This document shows positions 6,956 through 17,826 of a DNA stretch of 64,000 nt, in pieces. How positions within the stretch are numbered: position 1 is the first letter of the stretch; each line of letters begins with the position of its first letter. This DNA is from Roseobacter sp. GTDB lineage: Bacteria > Pseudomonadota > Alphaproteobacteria > Rhodobacterales > Rhodobacteraceae. The translations under genes and the position numbers were made by a program. Location of the stretch: contig PCCY01000021.1 of the NCBI GenBank assembly GCA_002731875.1, forward strand, positions 646,048 through 710,047, written 5' to 3'. The notes beneath the pieces were generated by a model. That model made no database searches and was not told the origin of the DNA. It worked only from the letters and a program-made list of their open reading frames with translations.

Positions 6956-9462
6956 GCCGCTCGTTTTGATTGATTGAGATACTGTACCAAATGTCGCCTG
7001 AGTGCCTCTTGAGGTGCTTCACCTTCCCCGTATCGAACTGGAATGCCATTTTGTGCGTCCTCAACGGCATCGCCTTGCGCACCCAGATGAAACGCGTGGA
7101 CAGGTAAGCCTGTCGAGAGCGCTTCGTGCGTAGTGAATGAAAATGTTTCGGGCCATATGGAGGGTATGAGCCAATCGGTGATACCGTACCGAGAGGCGAT
7201 CTGCGGAAGATCGGATATTTTGTATGAGCCGTGAACCGTTATACCTGTCGGCAATCGAAAGCTCGGGTCAAAGTTGCCAATGATCACCAGCCGGACATTT
7301 ACGAGTGCCATTGGTCGCGCAATGTAAGCGATGACACCTGCTCCTTTTTGAGCACCTATGTCGCCCAGGATCCCGATAACCCGTTTTGCCTCTGGGTTTG
7401 GAACTGGTAACCGTGGAACAGGGTGCAACATTGTGTGCGGATTAATGAAAATTTTATCCGCTTCCTCCGGATAAGCGGCAGCGACGATCTTTGCGCTGTT
7501 TCTTGAAAAAACGGTCAGGGTTTTTGCGGCTGAGACAAGAAGGTGCCATTGGGTCTGCCATACCTCCAATGTGACCTTTTCCCCGTTTTGATCTTTGGCC
7601 GAGAAATGCTCATGATCAGGGTCGCCTGGCCGTGGAAGGCCGCGATAGATGCCGTTGCCATCAAGTAGGGTATACGACGGAGAAAGCACAAAATAGTCAT
7701 GGAAAAGTACTTCGATCGGATGCCTCCCATGTTCACTCAAGCTGAGCAGGGCACCAGGCAATGTCACGGGAGCATTATCGCCCACACCGCAGGAGTATAT
7801 GATTTGGCGCTGCTTTATCGGTGCAAGCATATCGCAGATATATTCGAAGCTATTATTCAGGCCGGAAATCGTGCCATGTGGAGTAACAAGTTCCAGCCTC
7901 CACCGCATCGGGCCGCCGACGCGGAGCACCACCGCTGACTGTCCTATTGCAAGATGCTTTCGGGATATCCGATCTTGGAGATACGCCTCGGCACCGCCAC
8001 CCATACTGTGCGCAAGATATATTGAAACCGTGTAGGTTTCCTGAGACCCGACCCATGCAAGAGCCAGCGCCAGTCGAGTGGATTGAAGCGGATCAGAGCG
8101 GATAAAGTTTTGTACATCCGTGTCATATTTGGGATATCTCTTGGTAATTAATTCATTATTTGTTGCGATCAGGCGGCGTTTTTCGTCCGTACCAAAGCTT
8201 TGCCCACCGCGGTGTTCTACGAATAGATTAGGGGCACAAACATGTTTGCCGCCCAATCGCCGTGCACGTTGACACCAGTCTACTTCTTCGCCGTACCCTC
8301 TACCAAACTTTGGGTCCAGGAACGGTAATTGGCGCAGGAAAATAAGGTTAATCGCCATACAAAACCCTACGCCGGTCGGCGCTGACACGCGTTCTGCTTT
8401 TGGATTTAGCCGGGCCGCCGTTGCGTCAATTATATCACCTTGTCCGGGCGTCAGAGTCTGTGGATGGCAGATAATGGGAAGGGTATAAATCTCGGCATCG
8501 TTAGACATTGGCGTAACCGTAGCAACGCTGTTGTCATCAAGCATAGGTCTTACAAGACGGGTTGCCCAGTTTGGCGGAAGCAGAGTATCTGAGTTCAAAA
8601 GCACTACCGGATCTTGGAATAACAAAGCCTTTTCAATTCCTTTGTTAACGCTGGCAATAAAACCTACATTTTCGGCGTTTTCGACTAAAAGGACCTGATC
8701 TGGGTGAAGCTTTTGCCACTCTCTCAGCATGGGGCGAATACGATCATCTGTCGAACAATCCTCAATCAGGATCATCCGCCACGGAAGATCGGTGTTGTTT
8801 GCGATGCGCGACAAGGCGTTTTGCAGAACCTCGAAAGCGTTAAATACTGGCATGATAAGCGTCACACGGGCTTTCGGGTCAAATGTGCTGACTGGCGCTC
8901 TGAAAAGGTCGGGATCAAGTTCGCGCGCAACAGGTATCGCGGTCAGTTTCAGTCCACGCTTGATACGAGATCGATAGATCGGATTTCTGGTTATCAGCCA
9001 CGCGCAACAGGCTGGAAATTGTCGGAAAATCCCGAGGAGAAAACCCCCGACAAGAAGCAGTCGTATTAGGTATACATGTTGCAGGAATAGGGGCACTGCA
9101 ACTGTTGCGCCTCTTCCCTGAGTGTTGTGGATCTCGACGCCGAAACGCGCGATTTCTAGTAATCCGACAGGGCCAAGCGGCAACATCAAATCGAATCCTA
9201 GACTTGGGTCCAGTCCGTATTTCGTGGCGACATCGTCACGCCGCAGCGTTGGTTTTGTGCTCGCTTTGATCCCGTTCATGTGTAGTACGACATGTTCGGC
9301 TACCGCCCACCCAGCAAGGCGGATCTGGCCGTCAGCGATATGGAAAACATCGACCGTACCGATCAACTGGCCCTGTTCCGTATAAATCGGTTGAGGCCTG
9401 CCACGCGCGAACAGATGGGCAGCAGCGTAACGAGAAAAAAGAGCGGCGAGCTGTTTATACAA
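6952..9462 (-). CDS. Two-domain glycosyltransferase (GT2 plus GT4-like)
   Basis: 836 residues. Residues 1-195 hold a small domain with GQIRLAGWAV (46-55) and a hydrophobic stretch near 130-148. A GT2 domain follows (TLIMPVFNAF at 201-210, then LIEDCSTDD, LLNSDT and GYGEEVDWCQRA). The last third, about 490-836, resembles a GT-B family 4 transferase (GILGDIGAQKG, IIGNFD, then a WPETFSFTTHEALSTGLP-type donor site). It is the first gene of a three-gene translationally coupled set. Such double transferases may add two successive sugars; the sugars are unknown. Confidence 0.85.
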   Translation of the reverse strand: MYKQLAALFSRYAAAHLFARGRPQPIYTEQGQLIGTVDVFHIADGQIRLAGWAVAEHVVLHMNGIKASTKPTLRRDDVATKYGLDPSLGFDLMLPLGPVGLLEIARFGVEIHNTQGRGATVAVPLFLQHVYLIRLLLVGGFLLGIFRQFPACCAWLITRNPIYRSRIKRGLKLTAIPVARELDPDLFRAPVSTFDPKARVTLIMPVFNAFEVLQNALSRIANNTDLPWRMILIEDCSTDDRIRPMLREWQKLHPDQVLLVENAENVGFIASVNKGIEKALLFQDPVVLLNSDTLLPPNWATRLVRPMLDDNSVATVTPMSNDAEIYTLPIICHPQTLTPGQGDIIDATAARLNPKAERVSAPTGVGFCMAINLIFLRQLPFLDPKFGRGYGEEVDWCQRARRLGGKHVCAPNLFVEHRGGQSFGTDEKRRLIATNNELITKRYPKYDTDVQNFIRSDPLQSTRLALALAWVGSQETYTVSIYLAHSMGGGAEAYLQDRISRKHLAIGQSAVVLRVGGPMRWRLELVTPHGTISGLNNSFEYICDMLAPIKQRQIIYSCGVGDNAPVTLPGALLSLSEHGRHPIEVLFHDYFVLSPSYTLLDGNGIYRGLPRPGDPDHEHFSAKDQNGEKVTLEVWQTQWHLLVSAAKTLTVFSRNSAKIVAAAYPEEADKIFINPHTMLHPVPRLPVPNPEAKRVIGILGDIGAQKGAGVIAYIARPMALVNVRLVIIGNFDPSFRLPTGITVHGSYKISDLPQIASRYGITDWLIPSIWPETFSFTTHEALSTGLPVHAFHLGAQGDAVEDAQNGIPVRYGEGEAPQEALRRHLVQYLNQSKRAA

Positions 9463-9556
9463 AATCAGTCTTTTCGATTCTAAGGTGTTGAATGTGAGTG
9501 AAACATCAGCACGCTGAGCGTTAAGGGGAGGTTAAGTTGAGGGTATCTATACCGAC

Positions 9557-10255
9557 GTGGCAGAAAATCCGGGTGGACCGATGTCCGATACAGGATTGAA
9601 TTCCTTTACCATTTCCGATCACGGTTGTAATAATCAGGTAGATATTGCCGCATCCGCAAGGTTGGCTGACGGCGTAAGGATTGACCTGTTTGGCAACCAC
9701 AATCACCTGTGCATTGGGGAAAATACCATTGTGCAAGGTGGTTTGCTGGAGATGCGTAATCACGATAGTTCGATAAAAATCGGAGCGAACTGCGCGCTGA
9801 TCGGGATGTTCAGATGCCGTGCGAGTAACACACATATCAGCATTGGTGATCAGACGACCTCTATGATGGCGCACATCACGTTACATGAACGCGGGTCCAT
9901 AATTATCGGCCGGGATTGTATGCTATCGGGGGATATAGCGATGGATGTAAGTGATATGCATTCAATTTTAGACAACGACAGCGGCAAACGGTTGAATCCT
10001 CCGCAAGACATAAAGATCGGGGATCATGTCTGGTTGGCGCAAGGAGTACGCGTCATGAAAGGTGCCAGTATCGGTCATGATACGGTGATAGGTACCCGGG
10101 CGCTTGTACTTGGTGAAATACCTCCGCATTCATTGGCGGTTGGTACGCCTGCACGCGTTATCAACAACAATATTAGCTGGGACCGTAAACGTTTGCCGAT
10201 AGCTGCTCGGAAGGAGGACGAAGCGGAGCAGAAAGACAGCTTTAGCGCCGGGTGA
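9557..10255 (+). CDS. Hexapeptide-repeat acyltransferase (LbetaH family)
   Basis: 232 residues from a GTG at 9557; an ATG at 9581 is an equally possible start, since neither has a strong ribosome site. Imperfect isoleucine-patch hexapeptides run through most of the protein, ending in IGDHVWLAQGVRVMKGASIG and a SLAVGTPARVI closing strand, as in the Maa/NodL/WbbJ group. It probably acetylates a sugar hydroxyl using acetyl-CoA. It is divergent from the large glycosyltransferase and is the last gene of the AT-richer polysaccharide block. Confidence 0.8.
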   Translation: MAENPGGPMSDTGLNSFTISDHGCNNQVDIAASARLADGVRIDLFGNHNHLCIGENTIVQGGLLEMRNHDSSIKIGANCALIGMFRCRASNTHISIGDQTTSMMAHITLHERGSIIIGRDCMLSGDIAMDVSDMHSILDNDSGKRLNPPQDIKIGDHVWLAQGVRVMKGASIGHDTVIGTRALVLGEIPPHSLAVGTPARVINNNISWDRKRLPIAARKEDEAEQKDSFSAG

Positions 10256-10513
10256 TTCCGATAAACTGCCCTTTCAACCACCGTTGAACACGTACCTGTG
10301 TCACCCGCGTTGCCCAGACGAGGATTATTTGAGTTAACGCAGGAACCGATAAGCGGGATATAGCCGGTGAAGTTCGCGCTAACCCCCTATATTTGTGTCT
10401 TTTTAATTTGGGAGCGCAAAAGGGGGGAAGGTTTCGATTTTAACGCCCCAAGAGGCGCTTGCAACAGGCCGTTGTTCCTCTATTGAGGGGCGTAATCAAA
10501 AATAAGCAGGCAA
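10256..10513. other. Gene-free stretch at the right edge of the polysaccharide block
   Basis: 258 bases with no supported gene. It lies between the AT-richer accessory block and the GC-richer housekeeping region. I saw no tRNA, repeat or integrase remnant that would mark it as an island boundary. Confidence 0.4.
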
Positions 10514-11554
10514 ATGTCCGATCCCAACACCCTAGTTCAACGACAGCCAGATTCTCGCGTAGCGCGCGAATGGGTCAAGATTCTCTCAAAGTACCGAGAG
10601 CCCAACCCGCTGCGCAGCTCTTTCGAGCTTGTCGTGACAGTTGGCCCTTTTGTCATCCTTTGGGTTTTGGCGTGGTGGTCATTATCCGTTAGCTATTGGC
10701 TGACATTGTCCTTATCCATGTGCAATGCCGGCTTTTTGTTAAGGCTGTTTGCCATACAGCATGATTGTGGTCATGGTGCTTTCTTCAATAGTCGTACCGC
10801 CAGCGACTGGCTTGGGCGCGTACTGGGGGTGCTGACGCTGACGCCTTACGACGTGTGGCGGCGTACTCACTCGATTCACCATAGTTCCGCTGGTAACCTT
10901 GGTCGAAGAGGTATTGGCGACATTCATACCCTCACAGTTAACGAGTATCGCGATTTGACCCCGTTTAACCGTTTGATATATCGGCTGTATCGGCACCCGA
11001 TAACGCTATTTTGTTTGGGTCCCGGCTATTTGTTCTTCCTGCAAAACCGTCTGCCGCTTGGTCTGACAGGCAAGGCACGCTATTGGGTAAGCGCGATGCT
11101 TACCAACGCTGCCATCGTTGCCGCGTTGGCGATTATTTCTTACTTCGGCGGTCTCATGCCGATCTTGCTTATTTTTCTACCGTCCACTCTGCTTGCGGCG
11201 ACCGCGGGGGTTTGGCTGTTCTATGTACAACACCAATTTGAAACTACCCATTGGGAATCCGAAGAAGACTGGCAGTTGCACGACGCGGCGTTGCATGGCA
11301 GCTCGCATTACGTGCTCCCGTTGTGGTTGCAGTGGTTAAGCGCAAACATCGGTATTCATCACGTGCACCATGTCCACAGCCGCATTCCGTTTTACCGCCT
11401 ACCCGAAGTATTACGCGACCATGCCGAACTAGCGGACGGTAATCGCATGACGATTCGGGAAAGTCTGCACAATGCAAGGCTGCATCTGTGGGATGAAAAA
11501 ACCAAGCGGTTGCTGTCTTTTTCACAAGCCAAAGCACGTCAGTACAATGCTTGA
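10514..11554 (+). CDS. Membrane fatty acid desaturase
   Basis: 346 residues with hydrophobic segments around 40-80 and 190-240. The three histidine clusters of the membrane di-iron desaturase family are present: HDCGH (83-87), HSIHH (119-123) and HHVHH (282-286). The family introduces a double bond into acyl chains using oxygen and a reduced electron donor, which adjusts membrane fluidity. The order and spacing fit the acyl-lipid omega-6/DesA-type group more than the acyl-CoA type, but position specificity cannot be read from the sequence. Convergent with the ZntB-like gene. Confidence 0.88.
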   Translation: MSDPNTLVQRQPDSRVAREWVKILSKYREPNPLRSSFELVVTVGPFVILWVLAWWSLSVSYWLTLSLSMCNAGFLLRLFAIQHDCGHGAFFNSRTASDWLGRVLGVLTLTPYDVWRRTHSIHHSSAGNLGRRGIGDIHTLTVNEYRDLTPFNRLIYRLYRHPITLFCLGPGYLFFLQNRLPLGLTGKARYWVSAMLTNAAIVAALAIISYFGGLMPILLIFLPSTLLAATAGVWLFYVQHQFETTHWESEEDWQLHDAALHGSSHYVLPLWLQWLSANIGIHHVHHVHSRIPFYRLPEVLRDHAELADGNRMTIRESLHNARLHLWDEKTKRLLSFSQAKARQYNA

Positions 11555-11672
11555 CCAGTCTTCGGAACCGGTTGGCGAGCTGCGCTGAATTCAGCGTTTC
11601 GCCAGCTGATCTGGAGCAATGCAAACACCCAGCGAGCAACCAGGCGCTGTTTGCGGATGCTGAATCCCTTTG

Positions 11673-12614
11673 CTAGATCCAGCGCACCAGCTTGAGGACA
11701 ACGAACATCAACACGGCGAGCCCCAGCATCCCCAGCGATAGGACGGTAAATGCCCACGGGTGATCTGTTCCGGGCATTCCGCCGACGTTCACGCCAAACA
11801 AACCTGTGATGAAGCTGAGCGGCAGGAATATCGCTGCTGCTACCGAAAGCACATAGCCGTGGCGGGCCTGACGTTGTGCCACATTGGCGTCGTGCTCGTC
11901 CTGTACTGATACCAGCCGGTCGCGCAGTTCGTCCAATTCTTCCACTGCGATCAACGCGCTGTTTGCCTGCTCTCTGAGTTCAAGCTGGCTGGCCTCGGGA
12001 ATGAGAGGTATGTTCAGCGCCGCGAGCTTGCTGAGCGCCATGCGCTGTGGGTCTAGATAGCGCCGCAACCGGATCACACTCCGCCGGATCTCGGGAAGTT
12101 CACGAGGCATCGGGGTCTGTTTGTCTTCTAGGTCTTCTTCAAAAAATTCGGCCTGTTCATCCAGGCTTTCAACATGCTGTTGGACGCGCAGGGTAAGGCG
12201 TATGATAAGTTCTTCCAGAAATTCAGCCGGGCTAGGAGGGGCGTTTTGTGCAGCGGCCATTTGTCGTATCGCGTCAATGGCAAATACTTTCTTGCGGCGC
12301 ACAGTGATCAATAGGTCATTTTCCACGTACATCCGAACCGACACCATCTCGTCGGCGGCCTGACCTGCGTTCATGTTGATGCCGCGCAGGTTGAGGATCA
12401 ATCCACTTTCAAATGGATCGCACCGTGGGCGCGTCTGCTTCTGAATCAGGGATCCGGCGGGAATTTCATGCAGGTTTTTCTGTACCCACGGTTCCAGCAT
12501 CGGATCTGTTAAATCGAAGTGCCACCAGCGATACGCGCCAGGCCCGGTAAGCTGCGTATCCGTGGGGACCTTGGTCGTTCCATCAGAGAAAATATCAAAA
12601 ACGCAAAGCGGCAT
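11673..12614 (-). CDS. zntB: CorA-superfamily zinc transporter, ZntB-like
   Basis: 313 residues. A long acidic/helical cytoplasmic part (residues 1-245) leads into two C-terminal membrane helices. The loop between them reads GVNVGGMPG, the ZntB form, rather than the GMN(FMPE) of magnesium-transporting CorA. Family knowledge: pentameric ZntB moves zinc across the inner membrane. The start ATG at 12612-12614 is preceded by no other plausible start. It stands alone, convergent with the desaturase and head-to-tail with the dienoyl-CoA reductase upstream of it. Confidence 0.8.
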   Translation of the reverse strand: MPLCVFDIFSDGTTKVPTDTQLTGPGAYRWWHFDLTDPMLEPWVQKNLHEIPAGSLIQKQTRPRCDPFESGLILNLRGINMNAGQAADEMVSVRMYVENDLLITVRRKKVFAIDAIRQMAAAQNAPPSPAEFLEELIIRLTLRVQQHVESLDEQAEFFEEDLEDKQTPMPRELPEIRRSVIRLRRYLDPQRMALSKLAALNIPLIPEASQLELREQANSALIAVEELDELRDRLVSVQDEHDANVAQRQARHGYVLSVAAAIFLPLSFITGLFGVNVGGMPGTDHPWAFTVLSLGMLGLAVLMFVVLKLVRWI

Positions 12615-12709
12615 AAACTGACCCTGAAATCGAACCCATCAATCAAAGTATTTTGACAGACGCGACAGGATGCGCAAGCCAGGCATGCGACTGGGGCGAT
12701 CTTTCAGAG

Positions 12710-12734
12710 CCTGACGGAAATGGGCACCGTCAGG
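12710..12734 (-). terminator. Hairpin downstream of the 2,4-dienoyl-CoA reductase gene
   Basis: A perfect 8-bp inverted repeat (CCTGACGG / CCGTCAGG) with a 9-base loop lies about 30 bases past the stop of the minus-strand gene at 12766. There is no clear T-run, so it may be a weak or Rho-assisted terminator. Confidence 0.35.
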
Positions 12735-12765
12735 GAAAGCCCTTGTGCGCGGCCTGCTGCGGCGA

Positions 12766-14844
<2,079 letters not shown>

Positions 14845-14957
14845 TCACCCCAACAGCGGGCTCCTGTCACCTACAACGCTGCGTAAGCCAATATACACTG
14901 ACGCGCCTTTCGTGTTAATCGAACGGCAGTTGGGTAAGATCAAAAAAGGTGTGTGCC

Positions 14958-15449
14958 ATGACTCCAGAAGAAATAGCATCGCTGCCATATCGACCTTGTG
15001 TCGGGGTTATGTTGGTAAATGCCGATGGGCATGTTTTTGTCGGTCAGCGCAAAGACCGCGATCAAGACGCATGGCAGATGCCGCAAGGTGGCATCGAAAA
15101 AGACGAACATGCCGAAATCGCCGCACTCCGTGAGTTGGAGGAAGAAACCGGCGTGATGGCGAATTCCGTTTCAGTCGTTGCCCAGACGGATGGTTGGTTG
15201 CCATACGAACTGCCTCACGATCTGGTGCCGAAAATATGGAAAGGCCGTTTTCGCGGCCAACAGCAAAAGTGGTTTTTGTTGCGGTTTCACGGGCGCGACG
15301 ACGACATCAACCTCGACACCGAGCACCCTGAATTTTCGGCGTGGCGCTGGTTGCCTGTGGACGACCTGGTCGACAACATCGTGCCGTTCAAGCGGGATGT
15401 TTACGAAGCGGTCGTCGCCGCGTTTCGCCCGCATCTACATCCGGAATAA
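14958..15449 (+). CDS. rppH: RNA pyrophosphohydrolase RppH (Nudix)
   Basis: 163 residues from the ATG at 14958, with an AAAAAAGG-type ribosome site upstream. The Nudix box covers residues about 44-66 ([20 protein letters not shown]...TGV), with the REL.EE.GV core, and the N-terminal [21 protein letters not shown] is typical of RppH. The enzyme removes pyrophosphate from 5'-triphosphorylated RNA and starts RNase E-dependent decay. Convergent with the GNAT gene with 9 bases between them. Confidence 0.92.
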   Translation: MTPEEIASLPYRPCVGVMLVNADGHVFVGQRKDRDQDAWQMPQGGIEKDEHAEIAALRELEEETGVMANSVSVVAQTDGWLPYELPHDLVPKIWKGRFRGQQQKWFLLRFHGRDDDINLDTEHPEFSAWRWLPVDDLVDNIVPFKRDVYEAVVAAFRPHLHPE

Positions 15450-15458
15450 CCGTCCAGC

Positions 15459-16052
15459 TCAGGAAATTATAGGAACGTGGGGACCAGCCTCGCTCCCTAA
15501 TAATCCGATTAATCGTGGGTCGTCGTCTATTTCGATCTGGCGCTTGTACGGGGTAAAGCCGCTGCGAATGTAAAAGGACATCGCCTGTGGGCTGTCCATT
15601 GTGCAGGTGTGCAGGCGAAACCGCGATATGGGTCTGGCCCAAGCGGTGCGTATCGCGTGGTTCATCAGATAGCGACCGGCCCCTGTCCCAATCAGCTTGG
15701 GCGTGAGGCCGAAATAGGCCAGCTCGCACTCTTGGTCATCCCCAAACTTCAGTTCCAACAAGGCTTCGTCGTGACCGTCTTTGGACAACGTATAGAAAAC
15801 GGTGTCTTGCGCTGACAGAATAGCCTGCAATTCGGCATCCGATTTTTTCAAACGCCCGTACCATAACCATTCGCGCGACCCCACGCGGTTAAAGATGTCT
15901 CGGTACCAATTCAGCGTGGGTTCGACTTTGCGCAGCGTAACGCCATCGGGCGTGGGCACATCACGCAGCGGCATTGGGCTGCACATCTCAAGATGCGTAA
16001 CAACGACTGCCAGTTTGCCCTGCGGCACATCGTGAAACCCGTCCTCCAACAT
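15459..16052 (-). CDS. GNAT family N-acetyltransferase
   Basis: 197 residues. The acetyl-CoA site is seen in LAYFGLTPKLIGTGAGRYLM (motif A) followed by HTCTMDSPQAMSFYIRSGF (motif B), both near residues 125-175. It probably acetylates a small molecule or protein amine; no substrate can be assigned. It follows the PfkB kinase stop by 3 bases, so it is the third gene of an nth-kinase-GNAT operon. Confidence 0.85.
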   Translation of the reverse strand: MLEDGFHDVPQGKLAVVVTHLEMCSPMPLRDVPTPDGVTLRKVEPTLNWYRDIFNRVGSREWLWYGRLKKSDAELQAILSAQDTVFYTLSKDGHDEALLELKFGDDQECELAYFGLTPKLIGTGAGRYLMNHAIRTAWARPISRFRLHTCTMDSPQAMSFYIRSGFTPYKRQIEIDDDPRLIGLLGSEAGPHVPIIS

Positions 16053-16055
16053 GAT

Positions 16056-17045
16056 TCAGACTAATCCTTGCTGTTTGAACACTTCCATCATGCTGGTTTC
16101 GGGGCGGGGGCCTATGTGGCCAATCACTTCGGCTGCACAAATATTGCCCATCCTGCCGCACGTTACTAGATCACGGTCGTTCGCCATGCCGTAAAGGAAA
16201 CCCGCCGCGAACTGATCACCCGCACCGGTGGCATCCACAGGTGTGACTTTGGTCACGGGAACGTCAACGCGTTCGCCGTCACGGATCAGCGTCACCCCAT
16301 CACCGGAGCGTGTGCAAACCACGGTTCCACACATCGCAGCCGTGCGGGCAAGAGCGTCCTCCAGATCCTCGGTCTCGAACAGCGACAAAATCTCGGCTTG
16401 ATTGCCGATCACAAAGTCCAGTTCATCGCGGATCATCCGAATGAAGTCACTGCGGTGGCGGTTCACACAGAACGGGTCCGAGATGGCGATGCCGGCCTTG
16501 CCGCCAGCCGCGCGAGTCAGCCGTGACGCTTCAAGAAAAGCCTGCTTGCCTTGATCCTTGTCAAACAGATAGCCCTCGAGAAACATGATCTTGGCAGCGG
16601 TCGCGACATCATCGGGCACGTCATCCGGTCCCAAATCGGTCGAGATTCCCAGATAAGTGTTCATCGAGCGTTCCCCATCAGGAGAGACAAAAATCATCGA
16701 ACGTGAAGTGGGCAGATCGCCGCCTTTTACGGGTTCGTTCACAAAATCTGTGCCGCCATCAACCATGGATTTGGCGTAGAACCGTCCCAAAGCATCATCA
16801 TGTACCCGCCCGATAAACGCAGTCGGCAAGCCCAAAGCGCCAATGCCCGCAATTGTATTGGCAACCGCGCCGCCGGGCGTTTGCATGCGGTCCTTCATCG
16901 CGCCATAAAGCATTTCGCCGCGTTCCCGTTCGATCAGCTGCATAATGCCTTTTTCGATCCCCATGAGGTCAAGGAAGCTGTCATCAGCGTGCGAGATCAC
17001 ATCGACGACAGCGTTGCCGATGCCGACCACTTCATATTGAGTCAT
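16056..17045 (-). CDS. PfkB family carbohydrate kinase (adenosine kinase-like)
   Basis: 329 residues. The PfkB C-terminal signature DATGAGDQFAAGFLYGM (about residues 267-283) carries the catalytic Asp, and GGAVANTIAGIGALGLP near residue 57 matches signature 1. Alphaproteobacterial relatives are usually called adenosine kinase, which makes AMP from adenosine and ATP, but other sugar or nucleoside substrates are possible. The start overlaps the nth stop by 4 bases, so the genes are coupled. Confidence 0.8.
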   Translation of the reverse strand: MTQYEVVGIGNAVVDVISHADDSFLDLMGIEKGIMQLIERERGEMLYGAMKDRMQTPGGAVANTIAGIGALGLPTAFIGRVHDDALGRFYAKSMVDGGTDFVNEPVKGGDLPTSRSMIFVSPDGERSMNTYLGISTDLGPDDVPDDVATAAKIMFLEGYLFDKDQGKQAFLEASRLTRAAGGKAGIAISDPFCVNRHRSDFIRMIRDELDFVIGNQAEILSLFETEDLEDALARTAAMCGTVVCTRSGDGVTLIRDGERVDVPVTKVTPVDATGAGDQFAAGFLYGMANDRDLVTCGRMGNICAAEVIGHIGPRPETSMMEVFKQQGLV

Positions 17046-17686
17046 AGGTTTTTATCCTCATAGGGGCACAGATCGCGGATAATACAAGTTTTGCATAACG
17101 GCTTGCGTGCTTTGCAATGATAGCGCCCATGCAGGATCATCCAGTGATGGGCATGCTGTTGAAAGTCGACGGGAATATTGTCTTCGATGGCGCGTTCCAC
17201 GGCATCCACGGTTTTGCCGGGCGCGATACGCGTGCGATTGCCGACGCGAAAGATATGTGTGTCCACGGCCTGCGCGGGATAATTCCACCACATATTAAGA
17301 ACCACGTTCGCAGTCTTGCGCCCAACACCGGGCAGCGATTGCAAGGCCGTGCGGCTGTTGGGGACAATTCCTTGGTATTCATCCACCAGAATCTGGCTGA
17401 GTTTGATGACGTTCTTGGCTTTTTGCCGAAACAGCCCGATGGTCTTTATATGCTCCATCAATCCATCAAGCCCAAGGTCAAGCATCTGCTGCGGAGTTTC
17501 CACGATCTGGAACAACGATTTCGTTGCCTTGTTCACCCCGGCATCCGTCGCTTGTGCGCTTAGCGCGACAGCCACGAGCAACGTGTATACATTGGTGTGA
17601 TTTAGCTCGCCCAACGGATGGGCTTCCACGTCTTGAAACCGGGTAAAGATTTCGCGGATCGTATGATAATCAAGGGTATTTGCCAT
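17042..17686 (-). CDS. nth: Endonuclease III (DNA glycosylase/AP lyase)
   Basis: 214 residues from the ATG at 17686; an upstream in-frame start would add 12 non-conserved residues. The helix-hairpin-helix LPGVGRKTANVV carries catalytic Lys124, and VDTHIFRVGNR carries Asp142. The C-terminal C-x6-C-x2-C-x5-C motif binds the 4Fe-4S cluster. It removes oxidised pyrimidines and nicks the abasic site in base excision repair. First gene of the operon with the kinase and the GNAT protein. Confidence 0.95.
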   Translation of the reverse strand: MANTLDYHTIREIFTRFQDVEAHPLGELNHTNVYTLLVAVALSAQATDAGVNKATKSLFQIVETPQQMLDLGLDGLMEHIKTIGLFRQKAKNVIKLSQILVDEYQGIVPNSRTALQSLPGVGRKTANVVLNMWWNYPAQAVDTHIFRVGNRTRIAPGKTVDAVERAIEDNIPVDFQQHAHHWMILHGRYHCKARKPLCKTCIIRDLCPYEDKNL

Positions 17687-17826
17687 AAAGCAACATATGG
17701 TGAGTTTCTGACGGCGGGGCAAGTCGTGCGGGTCGCTTTATGGCCCGGGCCGCGCGTGCTGTGTCACGATACCTTAGGCGCAAGTTTCGGGTCGCTTGCC
17801 CGATTGTGAACCAGTACCCTATTGCC

